Shown here: positions 1-6,963 of the stretch, piece after piece
Layout of the letters: the number at the start of each line of letters is the position of its first letter
How positions within the stretch are numbered: the stretch's first letter is position 1
Assembly: GCA_018821745.1 (NCBI GenBank)
Contig: JAHJLU010000040.1
Span: 1-9,803 of the forward strand
DNA from: Myxococcota bacterium
GTDB lineage: Bacteria > Myxococcota_A > Polyangia > HGW-17
DNA: 9,803 nt
Direction: 5' to 3'
Translations under genes and position numbers: made by a program
The notes under the pieces: model-generated
The model's database searches: none
What the model was told of the DNA's origin: nothing
The model's input: only the letters and a program-made list of their open reading frames with translations

Positions 1-20
1 ATCTCAGGGCCGGGCGCGAT

Positions 21-1424
21 ATGAAAGAGTACGGGCTGATCGTCATCGGGACAGGAGCTGGCATGAACGTCGTGGACCCGGCTCTCGAGCGCGGCTGGAA
101 GGTGGCGCTCGTTGAGGAGGGCCCGCTTGGCGGGACCTGTCTCAACAGAGGCTGCATCCCCTCCAAGGTCCTCATCGCCGCAGGGCGAAAGCTCGAGGAT
201 GCCCGCAGCGGAACGTTCTGCGGGATCACCGGTGGTGACGCCCTCGCCATGGACCTTCCGAAGCTCATGGAATACAAACAGAGCGTGGTGGCAAAACTCA
301 CGGGCGGTGTGCGCCAGCTGGTGAAAGCCCAGGGCACAACCATCATCGAGGGCACCGCCCGCTTTTCCTCTCCCAACGAGGTGGTCGTCACCCAAAAAGA
401 GGGCGAGTGCACGGTATCCTTTAAAAAAGTCATCGTTTGCAGCGGCTCCGAGCCCGTGGCCCTCCCCTTCCTCCCCGTGGACAACGAGACCGTCATTGAT
501 TCAAAAAAGGCGTTGGACCTGACCGCCATCCCCGAGTCCCTCATGGTCATCGGCGGCGGCGTCATCGGCCTTGAGCTGGGGCAGTTCTACGCGCTCCTTG
601 GTACACAGGTGACCGTGGTGGAGGCCATGGAACAGATCCTCCCGGGCATCGACAACGACTGCGTGAAGGTCCTCGCACGTTCCCTCAAGAAGATGGGGAT
701 AACCCTCCACACCTCCACCAAAATCCTCAGCGCCGAGAAGACCCCCACGGGGATGCTGGCGAAGCTGGAGGGCAAAAAAGGCATCATGGAGGTCGAGGCG
801 CAAAAGATCCTGGTCACCGTGGGCCGCCGCCCCCTGTTCAAGCACCTGAACCTTCATGAGGCCGGCCTGGAGATTGCGACACCCTATGTCCCCGTGAACG
901 AACGCATGGAGACCGCCATCCCCCATATCTACGCAGCGGGAGACATCACGGGGAACCCGCTCCTGGCCCACCGCGCCTCGGCTCAGGCCGAAGTGGCCGC
1001 GGAGAACGCCTCGGGCCATGCCGCTGTGTATCGCCCCCTGGCAGTCCCCGCCGTGTGCTACACCACCCCGGAGATCGCCACCGTGGGCCTCACCCCCGCG
1101 GAAGCGGCGGCCCGGGAGATCCCCGTCAAGACCGGCAAGATGATGTTCGGCGCCGTGGGCCGTGCCCTTGCGGGCGGACACGATCAGGGCTTTGTGCAGT
1201 ACGTGGCCCACGCCGACACCGACGAAATTCTGGGCGCCCAGATAGTGGGCAATGAAGCCTCGGAGCTTATCTCCGAAGCGCTCCTTGCCGTAGAACAGCG
1301 GATCACGGCCCGTGCCCTTGGCAAAGCTATCCACGCCCACCCAACCCTTGGGGAAGCTGCCATGGAGGCCGCCCGTGCCATCCACGATGAAGCCATTCAC
1401 ATTGCCCCTCCACGAAAGAGGTAA
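21..1424 (+). CDS. lpdA: Dihydrolipoyl dehydrogenase-family (E3-type) flavoprotein disulfide reductase
   Basis: A 467-aa class I pyridine nucleotide-disulfide oxidoreductase, about the usual length. Family members oxidise dihydrolipoamide of 2-oxoacid dehydrogenase or glycine cleavage complexes with NAD+, using FAD and a redox disulfide. Visible in order: an N-terminal FAD motif at residues 10-16 (GTGAGMN, rather than the common GxGxxG form), the redox cysteine pair C40/C45 in GGTCLNRGCIPSK, an NAD-binding GGGVIG at about 178-183, a second FAD motif AAGD near 305-308, and the C-terminal catalytic dyad H440/E445 in HPTLGE. The start at 21 gives the normal N-terminus, but no clear Shine-Dalgarno precedes it and the frame is open to the window edge. 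A TGA at 22-24 could end an overlapping upstream gene. The GTGAGMN/CLNRGC style resembles archaeal-type E3 and mycothione-reductase-like relatives, so a non-lipoamide substrate is possible. It leads a likely operon with the next two genes. Confidence 0.85.
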   Translation: MKEYGLIVIGTGAGMNVVDPALERGWKVALVEEGPLGGTCLNRGCIPSKVLIAAGRKLEDARSGTFCGITGGDALAMDLPKLMEYKQSVVAKLTGGVRQLVKAQGTTIIEGTARFSSPNEVVVTQKEGECTVSFKKVIVCSGSEPVALPFLPVDNETVIDSKKALDLTAIPESLMVIGGGVIGLELGQFYALLGTQVTVVEAMEQILPGIDNDCVKVLARSLKKMGITLHTSTKILSAEKTPTGMLAKLEGKKGIMEVEAQKILVTVGRRPLFKHLNLHEAGLEIATPYVPVNERMETAIPHIYAAGDITGNPLLAHRASAQAEVAAENASGHAAVYRPLAVPAVCYTTPEIATVGLTPAEAAAREIPVKTGKMMFGAVGRALAGGHDQGFVQYVAHADTDEILGAQIVGNEASELISEALLAVEQRITARALGKAIHAHPTLGEAAMEAARAIHDEAIHIAPPRKR

Positions 1425-1429
1425 AATAA

Positions 1430-1798
1430 ATGATTCAGAGTATCGGCCTGCGCGCTATCCGTTTTGAAACGTCCATCGGATGCCTCCCCACGGAGTTCGA
1501 GAAGAAGACCCCCCTCGAGTGTGATGTCCTCCTCACCATCGAGCGTGAGTTCACGAACTTCGATTCCTACGACACCCTTGACCACACCTTTGACTACCGG
1601 CTCATCGAGACGATCCTGCTCGAGGTTGCCCGTACTCGCCACTTCAACATGATGGAGAGCCTGGGCCACTTGTTTTTACAGACGATCATTATCCGCTTCC
1701 CCTTCATCCGCAAGGGAACCATCACCCTGAGAAAACCCGGGGCCCTGGCCAGCGGCGCCATCCCCGAGGTGACCATGGTCTGGCCCGATGGGAGATAA
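1430..1798 (+). CDS. folB: Dihydroneopterin aldolase family protein (FolB-like)
   Basis: A 122-aa protein of the tunnelling-fold FolB family, which cleaves 7,8-dihydroneopterin to 6-hydroxymethyl-dihydropterin in folate synthesis. Against Staphylococcus aureus FolB recalled from memory, key positions are kept: E22 after the IGCLPT stretch, Y56 in the TLDHTFDY motif (usually DTVxY), E76 in MMESLG (usually LLExLA), and K102 in LRKPGA (catalytic lysine). The strand usually written GYHG is TSIG here and the usual GQ of 'xGQxF' is missing, so it is a divergent member; FolX-type epimerase activity cannot be excluded. AAGAGG at 1416-1421 lies 8 nt before the ATG, and the gap from the upstream stop is only 5 nt, so co-transcription with the E3-like gene is very likely. 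No other folate gene is in the window. Confidence 0.8.
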   Translation: MIQSIGLRAIRFETSIGCLPTEFEKKTPLECDVLLTIEREFTNFDSYDTLDHTFDYRLIETILLEVARTRHFNMMESLGHLFLQTIIIRFPFIRKGTITLRKPGALASGAIPEVTMVWPDGR

Positions 1799-2750
1799 CA
1801 CTCCTCCCGATTTCTCCCGGGGACAACACCTGGGACTGAGGATCTCCCTCTCCTTGGCCCTGGCGGTGATCGTCTACTGCGTCATGGCCCTGTGGGCCGG
1901 CTACGACGAGCTCACCACCCACCTGCGCTCCTTCCCCATGCAGTTGTTTTTGCTGGCCCTGGGGCTCTCCACGGGGAACTTTCTGCTGCGCTTCGTGCGC
2001 TACCACCTCCTGCTCCTGCAGAACGGCATCCGCGTCTCCCTGGGGAAAAACCTCCTCATCCACTTCGCGGGGCTCTCCCTCACCATGACCCCCGGCAAGG
2101 TGGGCGAGGCCATAAAGAGCTGGTTCCTTCACCTTTTGGGCCACAAACCCGTCAGCACGCTGCCCGTGGTGTTCATGGAGCGCTTCACCGACCTCTTCTC
2201 CGTGCTGCTCCTTGCCTCCTTCGGAGTCTTCACCCTGGGCCTGGGCGTGCCGGTCTTTGCCCTCTCAGGTTCGCTGCTCCTGGCGCTTGGCGTGCTCCTT
2301 ACCACGGAGCGTGGAATCTCACTGCTGGGCAGCATCGCCGCAAAAACCCCCCTGATCCGGCGTAAAAGTGACGCCATCGCCTCCATTCTCCAGGGCGTAA
2401 AGGGTTACATGACCCCAAAAACCCTGACCATGACCCTCTTCTTCGGGGCTCTGGGCTGGGGGGCAGAAGCCGTGGCCTTTTATTACATCGCCCAGGGAGC
2501 GGGTCTTACCATCACGCTCTTTGACGCGGTCTTCATCTACTCCATCTCCACCCTGGCGGGGGTCGTCTTCCCCGGCGGTCTGGGAGGCATGGAGGGAATG
2601 ATGGGGCTCCTGCTCATGGGTCGCGGCTCCCCCGGGGCAATAGTGACCAGCATCTTCCTCATTCGCCTTGCCACCCTCTGGTGGGCCACCCTGGTCGGCA
2701 CCGGCGCCCTCATCACAGCCACCCTCACCATCCGCCCCACAAAAAAATAA
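1788..2750 (+). CDS. UPF0104/YbhN-type (LPG synthase TM, flippase-like) integral membrane protein
   Basis: A 320-aa strongly hydrophobic protein of the lysylphosphatidylglycerol-synthase transmembrane / flippase-like family, without the C-terminal aminoacyl-transferase (DUF2156) domain of true MprF. Roughly seven to eight membrane spans alternate along it, the first at about residues 15-38. Family signatures are visible: R69/R71 after the second span, TPGKVGE at 101-107 followed by K110, ER at 131-132, the glycine-rich FPGGLGGMEG at 261-270, and R293 before the final span. Members sit in the cytoplasmic membrane and are proposed to move lipid-linked substrates; the substrate here is unknown. 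The start codon lies inside the end of folB (11-nt overlap), which implies translational coupling; the ribosome binding site is weak. The C-terminus is a short basic tail ending in KK. This is the last gene of the + strand left operon. Confidence 0.82.
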   Translation: MGDNTPPDFSRGQHLGLRISLSLALAVIVYCVMALWAGYDELTTHLRSFPMQLFLLALGLSTGNFLLRFVRYHLLLLQNGIRVSLGKNLLIHFAGLSLTMTPGKVGEAIKSWFLHLLGHKPVSTLPVVFMERFTDLFSVLLLASFGVFTLGLGVPVFALSGSLLLALGVLLTTERGISLLGSIAAKTPLIRRKSDAIASILQGVKGYMTPKTLTMTLFFGALGWGAEAVAFYYIAQGAGLTITLFDAVFIYSISTLAGVVFPGGLGGMEGMMGLLLMGRGSPGAIVTSIFLIRLATLWWATLVGTGALITATLTIRPTKK

Positions 2751-2817
2751 GCGGCACTTCCATCAGGCCGCGTTGCTGTTTTTCCAGCGCTCCGGACTTC
2801 CCTATCACGTATATACA

Positions 2818-2826
2818 TGCTACACT
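2818..2826 (+). promoter_or_regulatory. Candidate extended -10 promoter element for the methyltransferase-HNH gene
   Basis: TGC-TACACT matches an extended -10 (TGn plus a 4/6 match to TATAAT) in the 84-bp gap after the membrane protein gene. No good -35 is seen at normal spacing (TTCCCT at 2798-2803 is poor). Transcription would start near 2833, almost on the ATG at 2835, which also lacks a Shine-Dalgarno sequence, so a near-leaderless transcript is possible. This is inference from consensus only. Confidence 0.3.
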
Positions 2827-2834
2827 GACGCCAA

Positions 2835-4574
2835 ATGGAAGACATCTACAACAGCAAAGCCAGCGAATATGTTGCGCAATATATGAAGCTTGAGCCTGCA
2901 CAGGTCCACGCCTCCTGGTCTTCCTGCCTCCCCGATACCAGCTGCCGCGTGCTCGATGTGGGTACAGGTTCCGGACGTGATGCCCATTGGCTGGCCCAAA
3001 TGGGCCACGAGGTTACCGCCATGGACCCGGCAAAAGAGATGCTCGCCCTGGCCATAAAGCACTATGGAGTTGAGAGTCCCGGCATTGACTGGAGGGTGGA
3101 TAAGCTCCCGGAGTTAAACACCTTCAAAGAGGAGAAGGCGGAATACCAGCTCATCCTCGTGAGCGCCGTGTGGATGCACCTCACCCCTGACCAGCAGAAG
3201 CGCTCCCTGCGAAAACTCACCAACCTGCTCAGGCCTGGCGGGATTATCGTCATCACCCTGCGTGAGGGACCCTCTCTGGACCAGCGTGTGATGCACCGTG
3301 TCTGTGCAGAGGAGCTCAAGGGACTGGCCAGAGGCAACGCCCTGGAGATCCTGCATCAGACCTCCGCCGCGGATTCCATGGGCCGCCCCGAGGTGACGTG
3401 GCATACCCTGGTCCTGAGGCTCCCCGACGACGGAACAGGCGCCCTCCCGCTCCTGCGCCACATTATCGTCAACGATAATAAAACCGCCACCTACAAGCTC
3501 GTGTTGCTCAAGGTGCTTGTGCGAATCGCCAATAACGCCGCAGGAGCGGCACGCAGGGTGAACCCAGGGCAGGTGACCGTTCCCTTCGGACTGGTGGCGC
3601 TCTATTGGGTAAAGCTCCTCTACAGACCAGTCCTGGAACGGGGAATGCTGCAGCTTCCCAAAGGTAAAGAACTGAAAAACCAGCAGCATCTGCGAGCGCT
3701 TCCCGGTCATGATATTCATTTCGATGACCTGAAAACAGGGCAACGCTTTGATGGGCACAGAGCGAAGGCGCTGGTTGATGCGCTGAGAGAGGCAAGAAAC
3801 CTCATCGCAAAAATGCCCGCCAACTACATAACCTTCCCGGGGATGAGCACCAGGGATCCGGTAGCTCCTCAAATCTTCCTGACAACCAGCCAGGCGTATT
3901 CCCCCCGTAAGGGGCCACTGCTGCTGGATGAAGTTTTTCTCTTCTCTCTGGGGACTTTCAACATCCCCATGCACATCTGGGATGCCATGACCCGATACGC
4001 CTGCTGGATCGAGCCCGCCATCGACCACGAGTGGATCATCCTTATGCAAACATTTAATAAAACGGAGCCCAAAAGTCTCGATGAATACAATGAGGCCATC
4101 GAGTGGCTCGACATCCGTCGTGCCCAGCAGCGCCTCCGACCTATTTTGAACAGGGTCCTGGAAAAAAAACCGGTGCACTGTGTCTGGAGCGGCAGGCGGA
4201 TCAGCAAAAGCACGGAAGAAAATGCAGCCATCGACCATCTCTTCCCCTTCGCCCACTGGCCCAACAACGACCTGTGGAACCTGTTCCCGGCCAACCCCAC
4301 GGTAAACGGAAGCAAGCTCGCAAAACTGGTCACCTCGGCACAGCTCCAGAAATCGGCAGAGCGAATCCTCACCTGGTGGGACGATGTACTGTCGGTACAG
4401 CAGGAAGAGTCAGGATCATCTCCCTTTTTCCCGGAGGCCAACACCTCCCTCCCCCACCCGGCCCAACTTTCCTCCTTTGATTCCTTCCATCAGGTCTTCA
4501 GTGCCATCGACCGACAGCGAGTCCGCCTGAAGACCTACCAGCAACTCCCCGAATGGGAATACAACGGAAAATAA
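2835..4574 (+). CDS. Class I SAM-methyltransferase / HNH endonuclease-like fusion protein
   Basis: A 579-aa multi-domain protein. Residues about 1-150 form a class I SAM-dependent methyltransferase of the small-molecule/Methyltransf_11 type: motif I DVGTGSGRD at 41-49, acidic D64 after the second strand, AVWMHL at 111-116, and a PGGIIVITLR strand at 134-143. There is no DPPY/NPPY or PCQ motif of DNA methylases. A central segment, about 200-290, includes LPLLRHIIVNDNKTATYKL and looks like a conserved domain of its own. The C-terminal part (about 440-520) carries an HNH-like core: C449-x3-G453, D467-H468, N478/D479, W481-N482 and N491-x2-K494. I recall similar fusions in other proteobacteria, but no function is established that I know of. 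A role in defence or nucleic-acid processing is inference. The start at 2835 gives a normal methyltransferase N-terminus; M17 (2883) is the alternative. It probably has its own promoter. Confidence 0.8.
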   Translation: MEDIYNSKASEYVAQYMKLEPAQVHASWSSCLPDTSCRVLDVGTGSGRDAHWLAQMGHEVTAMDPAKEMLALAIKHYGVESPGIDWRVDKLPELNTFKEEKAEYQLILVSAVWMHLTPDQQKRSLRKLTNLLRPGGIIVITLREGPSLDQRVMHRVCAEELKGLARGNALEILHQTSAADSMGRPEVTWHTLVLRLPDDGTGALPLLRHIIVNDNKTATYKLVLLKVLVRIANNAAGAARRVNPGQVTVPFGLVALYWVKLLYRPVLERGMLQLPKGKELKNQQHLRALPGHDIHFDDLKTGQRFDGHRAKALVDALREARNLIAKMPANYITFPGMSTRDPVAPQIFLTTSQAYSPRKGPLLLDEVFLFSLGTFNIPMHIWDAMTRYACWIEPAIDHEWIILMQTFNKTEPKSLDEYNEAIEWLDIRRAQQRLRPILNRVLEKKPVHCVWSGRRISKSTEENAAIDHLFPFAHWPNNDLWNLFPANPTVNGSKLAKLVTSAQLQKSAERILTWWDDVLSVQQEESGSSPFFPEANTSLPHPAQLSSFDSFHQVFSAIDRQRVRLKTYQQLPEWEYNGK

Positions 4575-4654
4575 AGATCAGGAACGCCAAAGCAGGCACA
4601 TTGCCCAGGGAAGCAGGCGAACGGAAAAATTATTCCTCCCGTGGGGAAACAATG

Positions 4655-4668
4655 CGGCGTATGCGCCG
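4655..4668 (+). other. Small perfect hairpin in the leader of the 118-aa gene
   Basis: CGGCG and CGCCG form a perfect 5-bp stem around a TATG loop, 17 nt upstream of the ribosome binding site at 4686-4694. No T-run follows, so it is not a typical intrinsic terminator. It may be a leader structure, a weak stop for the upstream gene, or chance in GC-rich DNA. Confidence 0.2.
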
Positions 4669-4685
4669 ATACTGTTTGTGCCCGC

Positions 4686-4694
4686 AAAGGAGGA
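4686..4694 (+). promoter_or_regulatory. Near-consensus ribosome binding site that fixes the start at 4698
   Basis: AAAGGAGGA lies 3 nt before ATG 4698 (GGAGG core 4 nt before), the strongest Shine-Dalgarno match in the window. It argues that translation begins at 4698 and not at the in-frame upstream ATG at 4641, which would place this motif inside the coding region. Confidence 0.75.
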
Positions 4695-4697
4695 AAA

Positions 4698-5054
4698 ATG
4701 CTTGCCGATTTCTTTGACACATTACCCGCGATCACCGTCATCTTTCAGTGGGGGTTCGAGCCGACCCCCGACATGTTCACTCCCTTGACGTCCGAGGAGA
4801 TGGAGGCGCTGGGAGCCACGGGAGAGCGGACGGACGTGAAGTGGTTCGCCGTGATTCTCGACGGCCCCCTGACAACGAGGGGAGAGCGGATCATCGTCAC
4901 TGAGCGGGAGCGGATGAGATTGCTGCAGGCCGCCGCCTTCATCGAGAAAGTCTGCCGGGAAAACGGCCGGGAGTTCGCCTCCTACGAGGACAAACTCACG
5001 TATGTCGCCAAATGTATTCCGCCCATTATCCTCGAAGGGACCCCCTACGAGTGA
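4698..5054 (+). CDS. Hypothetical protein, 118 aa, unrecognised
   Basis: I do not recognise this protein. The start chosen at 4698 follows an AAAGGAGGA ribosome binding site; the in-frame ATG at 4641 would add 19 residues with an unlikely cysteine-rich leader. The product is probably soluble and cytoplasmic: no signal peptide and no convincing membrane span, although the first 20 residues (LADFFDTLPAITVIFQW) are rather hydrophobic. The middle is mixed beta/alpha: a strand-like KWFAVILDG, then a strongly charged ERIIVTERERMRLLQAAAFIEKV region that should form a helix. A further stretch ends in IPPIILEG. It carries few cysteines and no recognisable catalytic motif. It sits 123 bp after the methyltransferase-HNH gene on the same strand and could be its partner, but the gap is long enough for separate transcription. 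It converges on the nucleoside kinase gene, whose stop codon is 79 bp away. Confidence 0.6.
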   Translation: MLADFFDTLPAITVIFQWGFEPTPDMFTPLTSEEMEALGATGERTDVKWFAVILDGPLTTRGERIIVTERERMRLLQAAAFIEKVCRENGREFASYEDKLTYVAKCIPPIILEGTPYE

Positions 5055-5133
5055 CAGCCACCACCGGTAGCTCCCGGGCGTTGTTCCGTTGGGGCATCTT
5101 CCTTTGTGCTTTGGTTTCTATTTACGGGATTGA

Positions 5134-6813
5134 TCAGTAGCGGAAGGAAGACTTGCCCAGGAACTCCCGCATGATGGAGTTTGGGGGGATGTTGGCCTTG
5201 GAGATGGGCATGACCAGTCGGAAAAAACGCAGCAGTCTGAAGGCCTCGGCGAAGGCGGGGTCTTCAGGGTTTACTTCCAGCAGAGCACGCTCACACACGG
5301 TCTTGAGCACACCGGGCTCGTAGACCAGGGCCGAGTTGAACATAACGTCGGCTTTTTCCTGGAAGGGGAAGATGTGCTTCATCTCGCCTTTTCGCACGGA
5401 GGGCCACCGCATGATGGTCTGGGAGGCGCTGTAGCCGCGGAAGTTGCGGTCACGAATGATGCGCCGAATGAGCCGGGTGTCGGAGGTGTAGATACGGTTG
5501 TGATCATCGATACAGAGCTGGGTGAGCGCTGACACAAAAATTTTATACTTTCGGTGTCCCAGCACGTTCTGGGTGAGGCGCTCGTTGAGTCCGTGGATAC
5601 CCTCGATGATGAGCACCTCGTCTTTCTCCAGTTTCATGGGGATCCATTTATCCTGGGGCACCTTGCCACCCTTCTTGAAGTCGAAGATGGGGGTGAGGGC
5701 AGTCTGCCCCTCCATGAGCTTCACCAGCACATCGTTGAAGAGCTCAATGTCGATTGCGTCGATGGACTCGAAGTCGAAATCGCCCTTCTCGTCGCGGGGT
5801 GTCTGATCCCTCTCAACAAAGAAGTTATCCATCTCCAGGGTCTTGGGGCGGATGCCGTTGACCATGAGCTGGACCGCCAGACGCTTGGAGAAGGTGGTCT
5901 TTCCTGAGGATGAGGGTCCGGCGATGATCACCAGCCCGATATCGGGCTGCCTGCCGGCTATGGTGTCGGCGATGGAGGCAATCTTCTTCTCATGGAGCCC
6001 CTCGGCCACCTTGATGATGTGCTCCACTTCGCCGTTGAGCACGGCGCCGTTGAGCTGGCCCAGGTTCTCCACGCCCAGCATCTGGTTCCACTGGCGGCTC
6101 TCCATATAGGTGTTGAAGAGGGTGGGGAGTTGCCCGATTTTACCGGGGATGACATCCTTGTCCTGGGCGGGAAATCGGAGGACCATTCCCGGCCAGTAGG
6201 GGGCCACGGCAAAGAGTTTGCAGTAACCGGTGGAGGGCACATAGGGATCATGGAACAGGTCCACGGTCCCGCCGCACTTGACCAGACGGACCTGGGGCCA
6301 CCAGTGGATCTGGAGCAGGTTGGCCTTTGCCTCGCTGCCCTCCTCCCGGAGGTGCTTGGTCACGTCGTCCACAAAATGGGACTCCACCTTGAAGGGGAGG
6401 TCTTCCTCCACCATACGCCGCATCTCTTCCTCAATGTTCTCGATCATGGCCTTGGAGACACCCTCGGCGTATTCCGTTATGTTGAAGAAATAGCCATCCT
6501 GGATGGACTGCCCTATAATCACCCGGGCCCCGGGATAGAGCCGGTTTACCGCTTCTCTGAGCAGGAGGGAGACGCTCCGGCGGTAGACGGTCATCCCCAT
6601 GCGATCGTTTCGGGTAACGGAGACAATATTGTAGTTGGCCCGGATGGGGGTGGTGAGTCCATAGAGTCTGTTATTGAGAAGAGCCGCTATTTTGCTCTTA
6701 AATTCGCTCTCTTCATAGTGATCTTTAAACAATTCAAGGACCGTAGTATTGAAGGGAACGTCAATACTGTTGCCATCGAGGGTGACGGTACACATCTGAT
6801 CTCTTTCCTTCAT
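5134..6813 (-). CDS. ThrRS-like TGS/editing domain fused to uridine kinase-type P-loop kinase ('nucleoside kinase')
   Basis: A 559-aa fusion. The N-terminus (about 7-70) is a TGS domain, and 75-235 resembles the threonyl-tRNA synthetase second additional (editing) domain: GQSIQDGYFF at 101-110, VDLFHDPYVPSTG at 184-196. The zinc-ligand positions of real ThrRS are replaced (RRSVSLLL where HxxxH is expected, DLFHDPY where the Cys/His pair is expected), so editing is unlikely. The C-terminal half is a uridine kinase/phosphoribulokinase-type domain: Walker A GPSSSGKTT at 299-307, MDNFF just after it, a DFDFESIDAID stretch, and IIEGIHGLNERLT. The family is commonly called nucleoside kinase; the true substrate is uncertain. 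The start at 6813 is chosen because AAAGGAG sits 5 nt upstream; the in-frame ATG at 6864 would add 17 unlikely residues. It is monocistronic on the - strand with its own candidate promoter. Confidence 0.85.
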   Translation of the reverse strand: MKERDQMCTVTLDGNSIDVPFNTTVLELFKDHYEESEFKSKIAALLNNRLYGLTTPIRANYNIVSVTRNDRMGMTVYRRSVSLLLREAVNRLYPGARVIIGQSIQDGYFFNITEYAEGVSKAMIENIEEEMRRMVEEDLPFKVESHFVDDVTKHLREEGSEAKANLLQIHWWPQVRLVKCGGTVDLFHDPYVPSTGYCKLFAVAPYWPGMVLRFPAQDKDVIPGKIGQLPTLFNTYMESRQWNQMLGVENLGQLNGAVLNGEVEHIIKVAEGLHEKKIASIADTIAGRQPDIGLVIIAGPSSSGKTTFSKRLAVQLMVNGIRPKTLEMDNFFVERDQTPRDEKGDFDFESIDAIDIELFNDVLVKLMEGQTALTPIFDFKKGGKVPQDKWIPMKLEKDEVLIIEGIHGLNERLTQNVLGHRKYKIFVSALTQLCIDDHNRIYTSDTRLIRRIIRDRNFRGYSASQTIMRWPSVRKGEMKHIFPFQEKADVMFNSALVYEPGVLKTVCERALLEVNPEDPAFAEAFRLLRFFRLVMPISKANIPPNSIMREFLGKSSFRY

Positions 6814-6818
6814 GCAAA

Positions 6819-6825
6819 CTCCTTT
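6819..6825 (-). promoter_or_regulatory. Ribosome binding site deciding the nucleoside kinase start
   Basis: AAAGGAG on the - strand, 5 nt upstream of ATG 6813. The in-frame ATG at 6864 (17 codons earlier) has no comparable site, and its extra residues do not look like a TGS N-terminus. Confidence 0.7.
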
Positions 6826-6866
6826 ATTTTGTATGTGGGGTGCACTCTCCCCGTATCGCATCACAG

Positions 6867-6893
6867 GTGCATATTATGCCAGAATCTCTGCAC
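6867..6893. promoter_or_regulatory. Candidate -10 box within an inverted repeat upstream of the nucleoside kinase gene
   Basis: On the - strand, CATAAT (6878-6873, 5/6 match to TATAAT) would place a transcription start near 6866, about 50 nt before the kinase ATG. A clear -35 at 16-18 bp spacing is not seen; TTGGTG lies 20 bp upstream. The -10 is bracketed by GTGCA/TGCAC arms (6867-6871 and 6889-6893), with a nested CAGA/TCTG pair at 6880-6890. This could be an operator or chance. It lies in the 150-bp gap 6814-6963, the longest gene-free stretch in the window. Confidence 0.3.
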
Positions 6894-6963
6894 GGGGGCA
6901 CCAATTCTTTTTGCTATTTATTTCAGCGGTTTTGGATTGGGAGTAGCCAGCAGGGGGGGAAGA

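Noticed and set aside
501..1400. - strand open frame (299 codons) opposite the E3-like gene
   Set aside because: His/Gly-rich shadow typical of antisense to a GC-rich gene; the + strand motifs are decisive.
2751..2783. Possible intrinsic terminator after the membrane protein gene (GCGGC...GCCGC then TTTTT)
   Set aside because: The stem is only 5 bp with an 11-nt loop, and the T-run begins 7 nt after the stem; too weak to call.
3114..4256. Long - strand open frame (380 codons) opposite the methyltransferase-HNH gene
   Set aside because: Shadow of a gene with recognisable methyltransferase and HNH motifs; its own translation shows no domain signature.
2835..4574. Interpretation as a one-protein restriction-modification system
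   Set aside because: The methyltransferase lacks DPPY/NPPY or PCQ/ENV motifs of DNA methylases, so DNA self-protection is not supported by what can be seen.
4821..4890. Direct repeat GGAGAGCGGA 60 bp apart (4821 and 4881) in the 118-aa gene
   Set aside because: Both copies encode GER-type codons in different contexts; ten bases in purine-rich coding DNA is likely chance or codon bias.
5055..5133. Possible bidirectional terminator in the convergent gap
   Set aside because: Only short imperfect pairings (for example GCTCC with GGGGC) and no clean T-tract on either strand.
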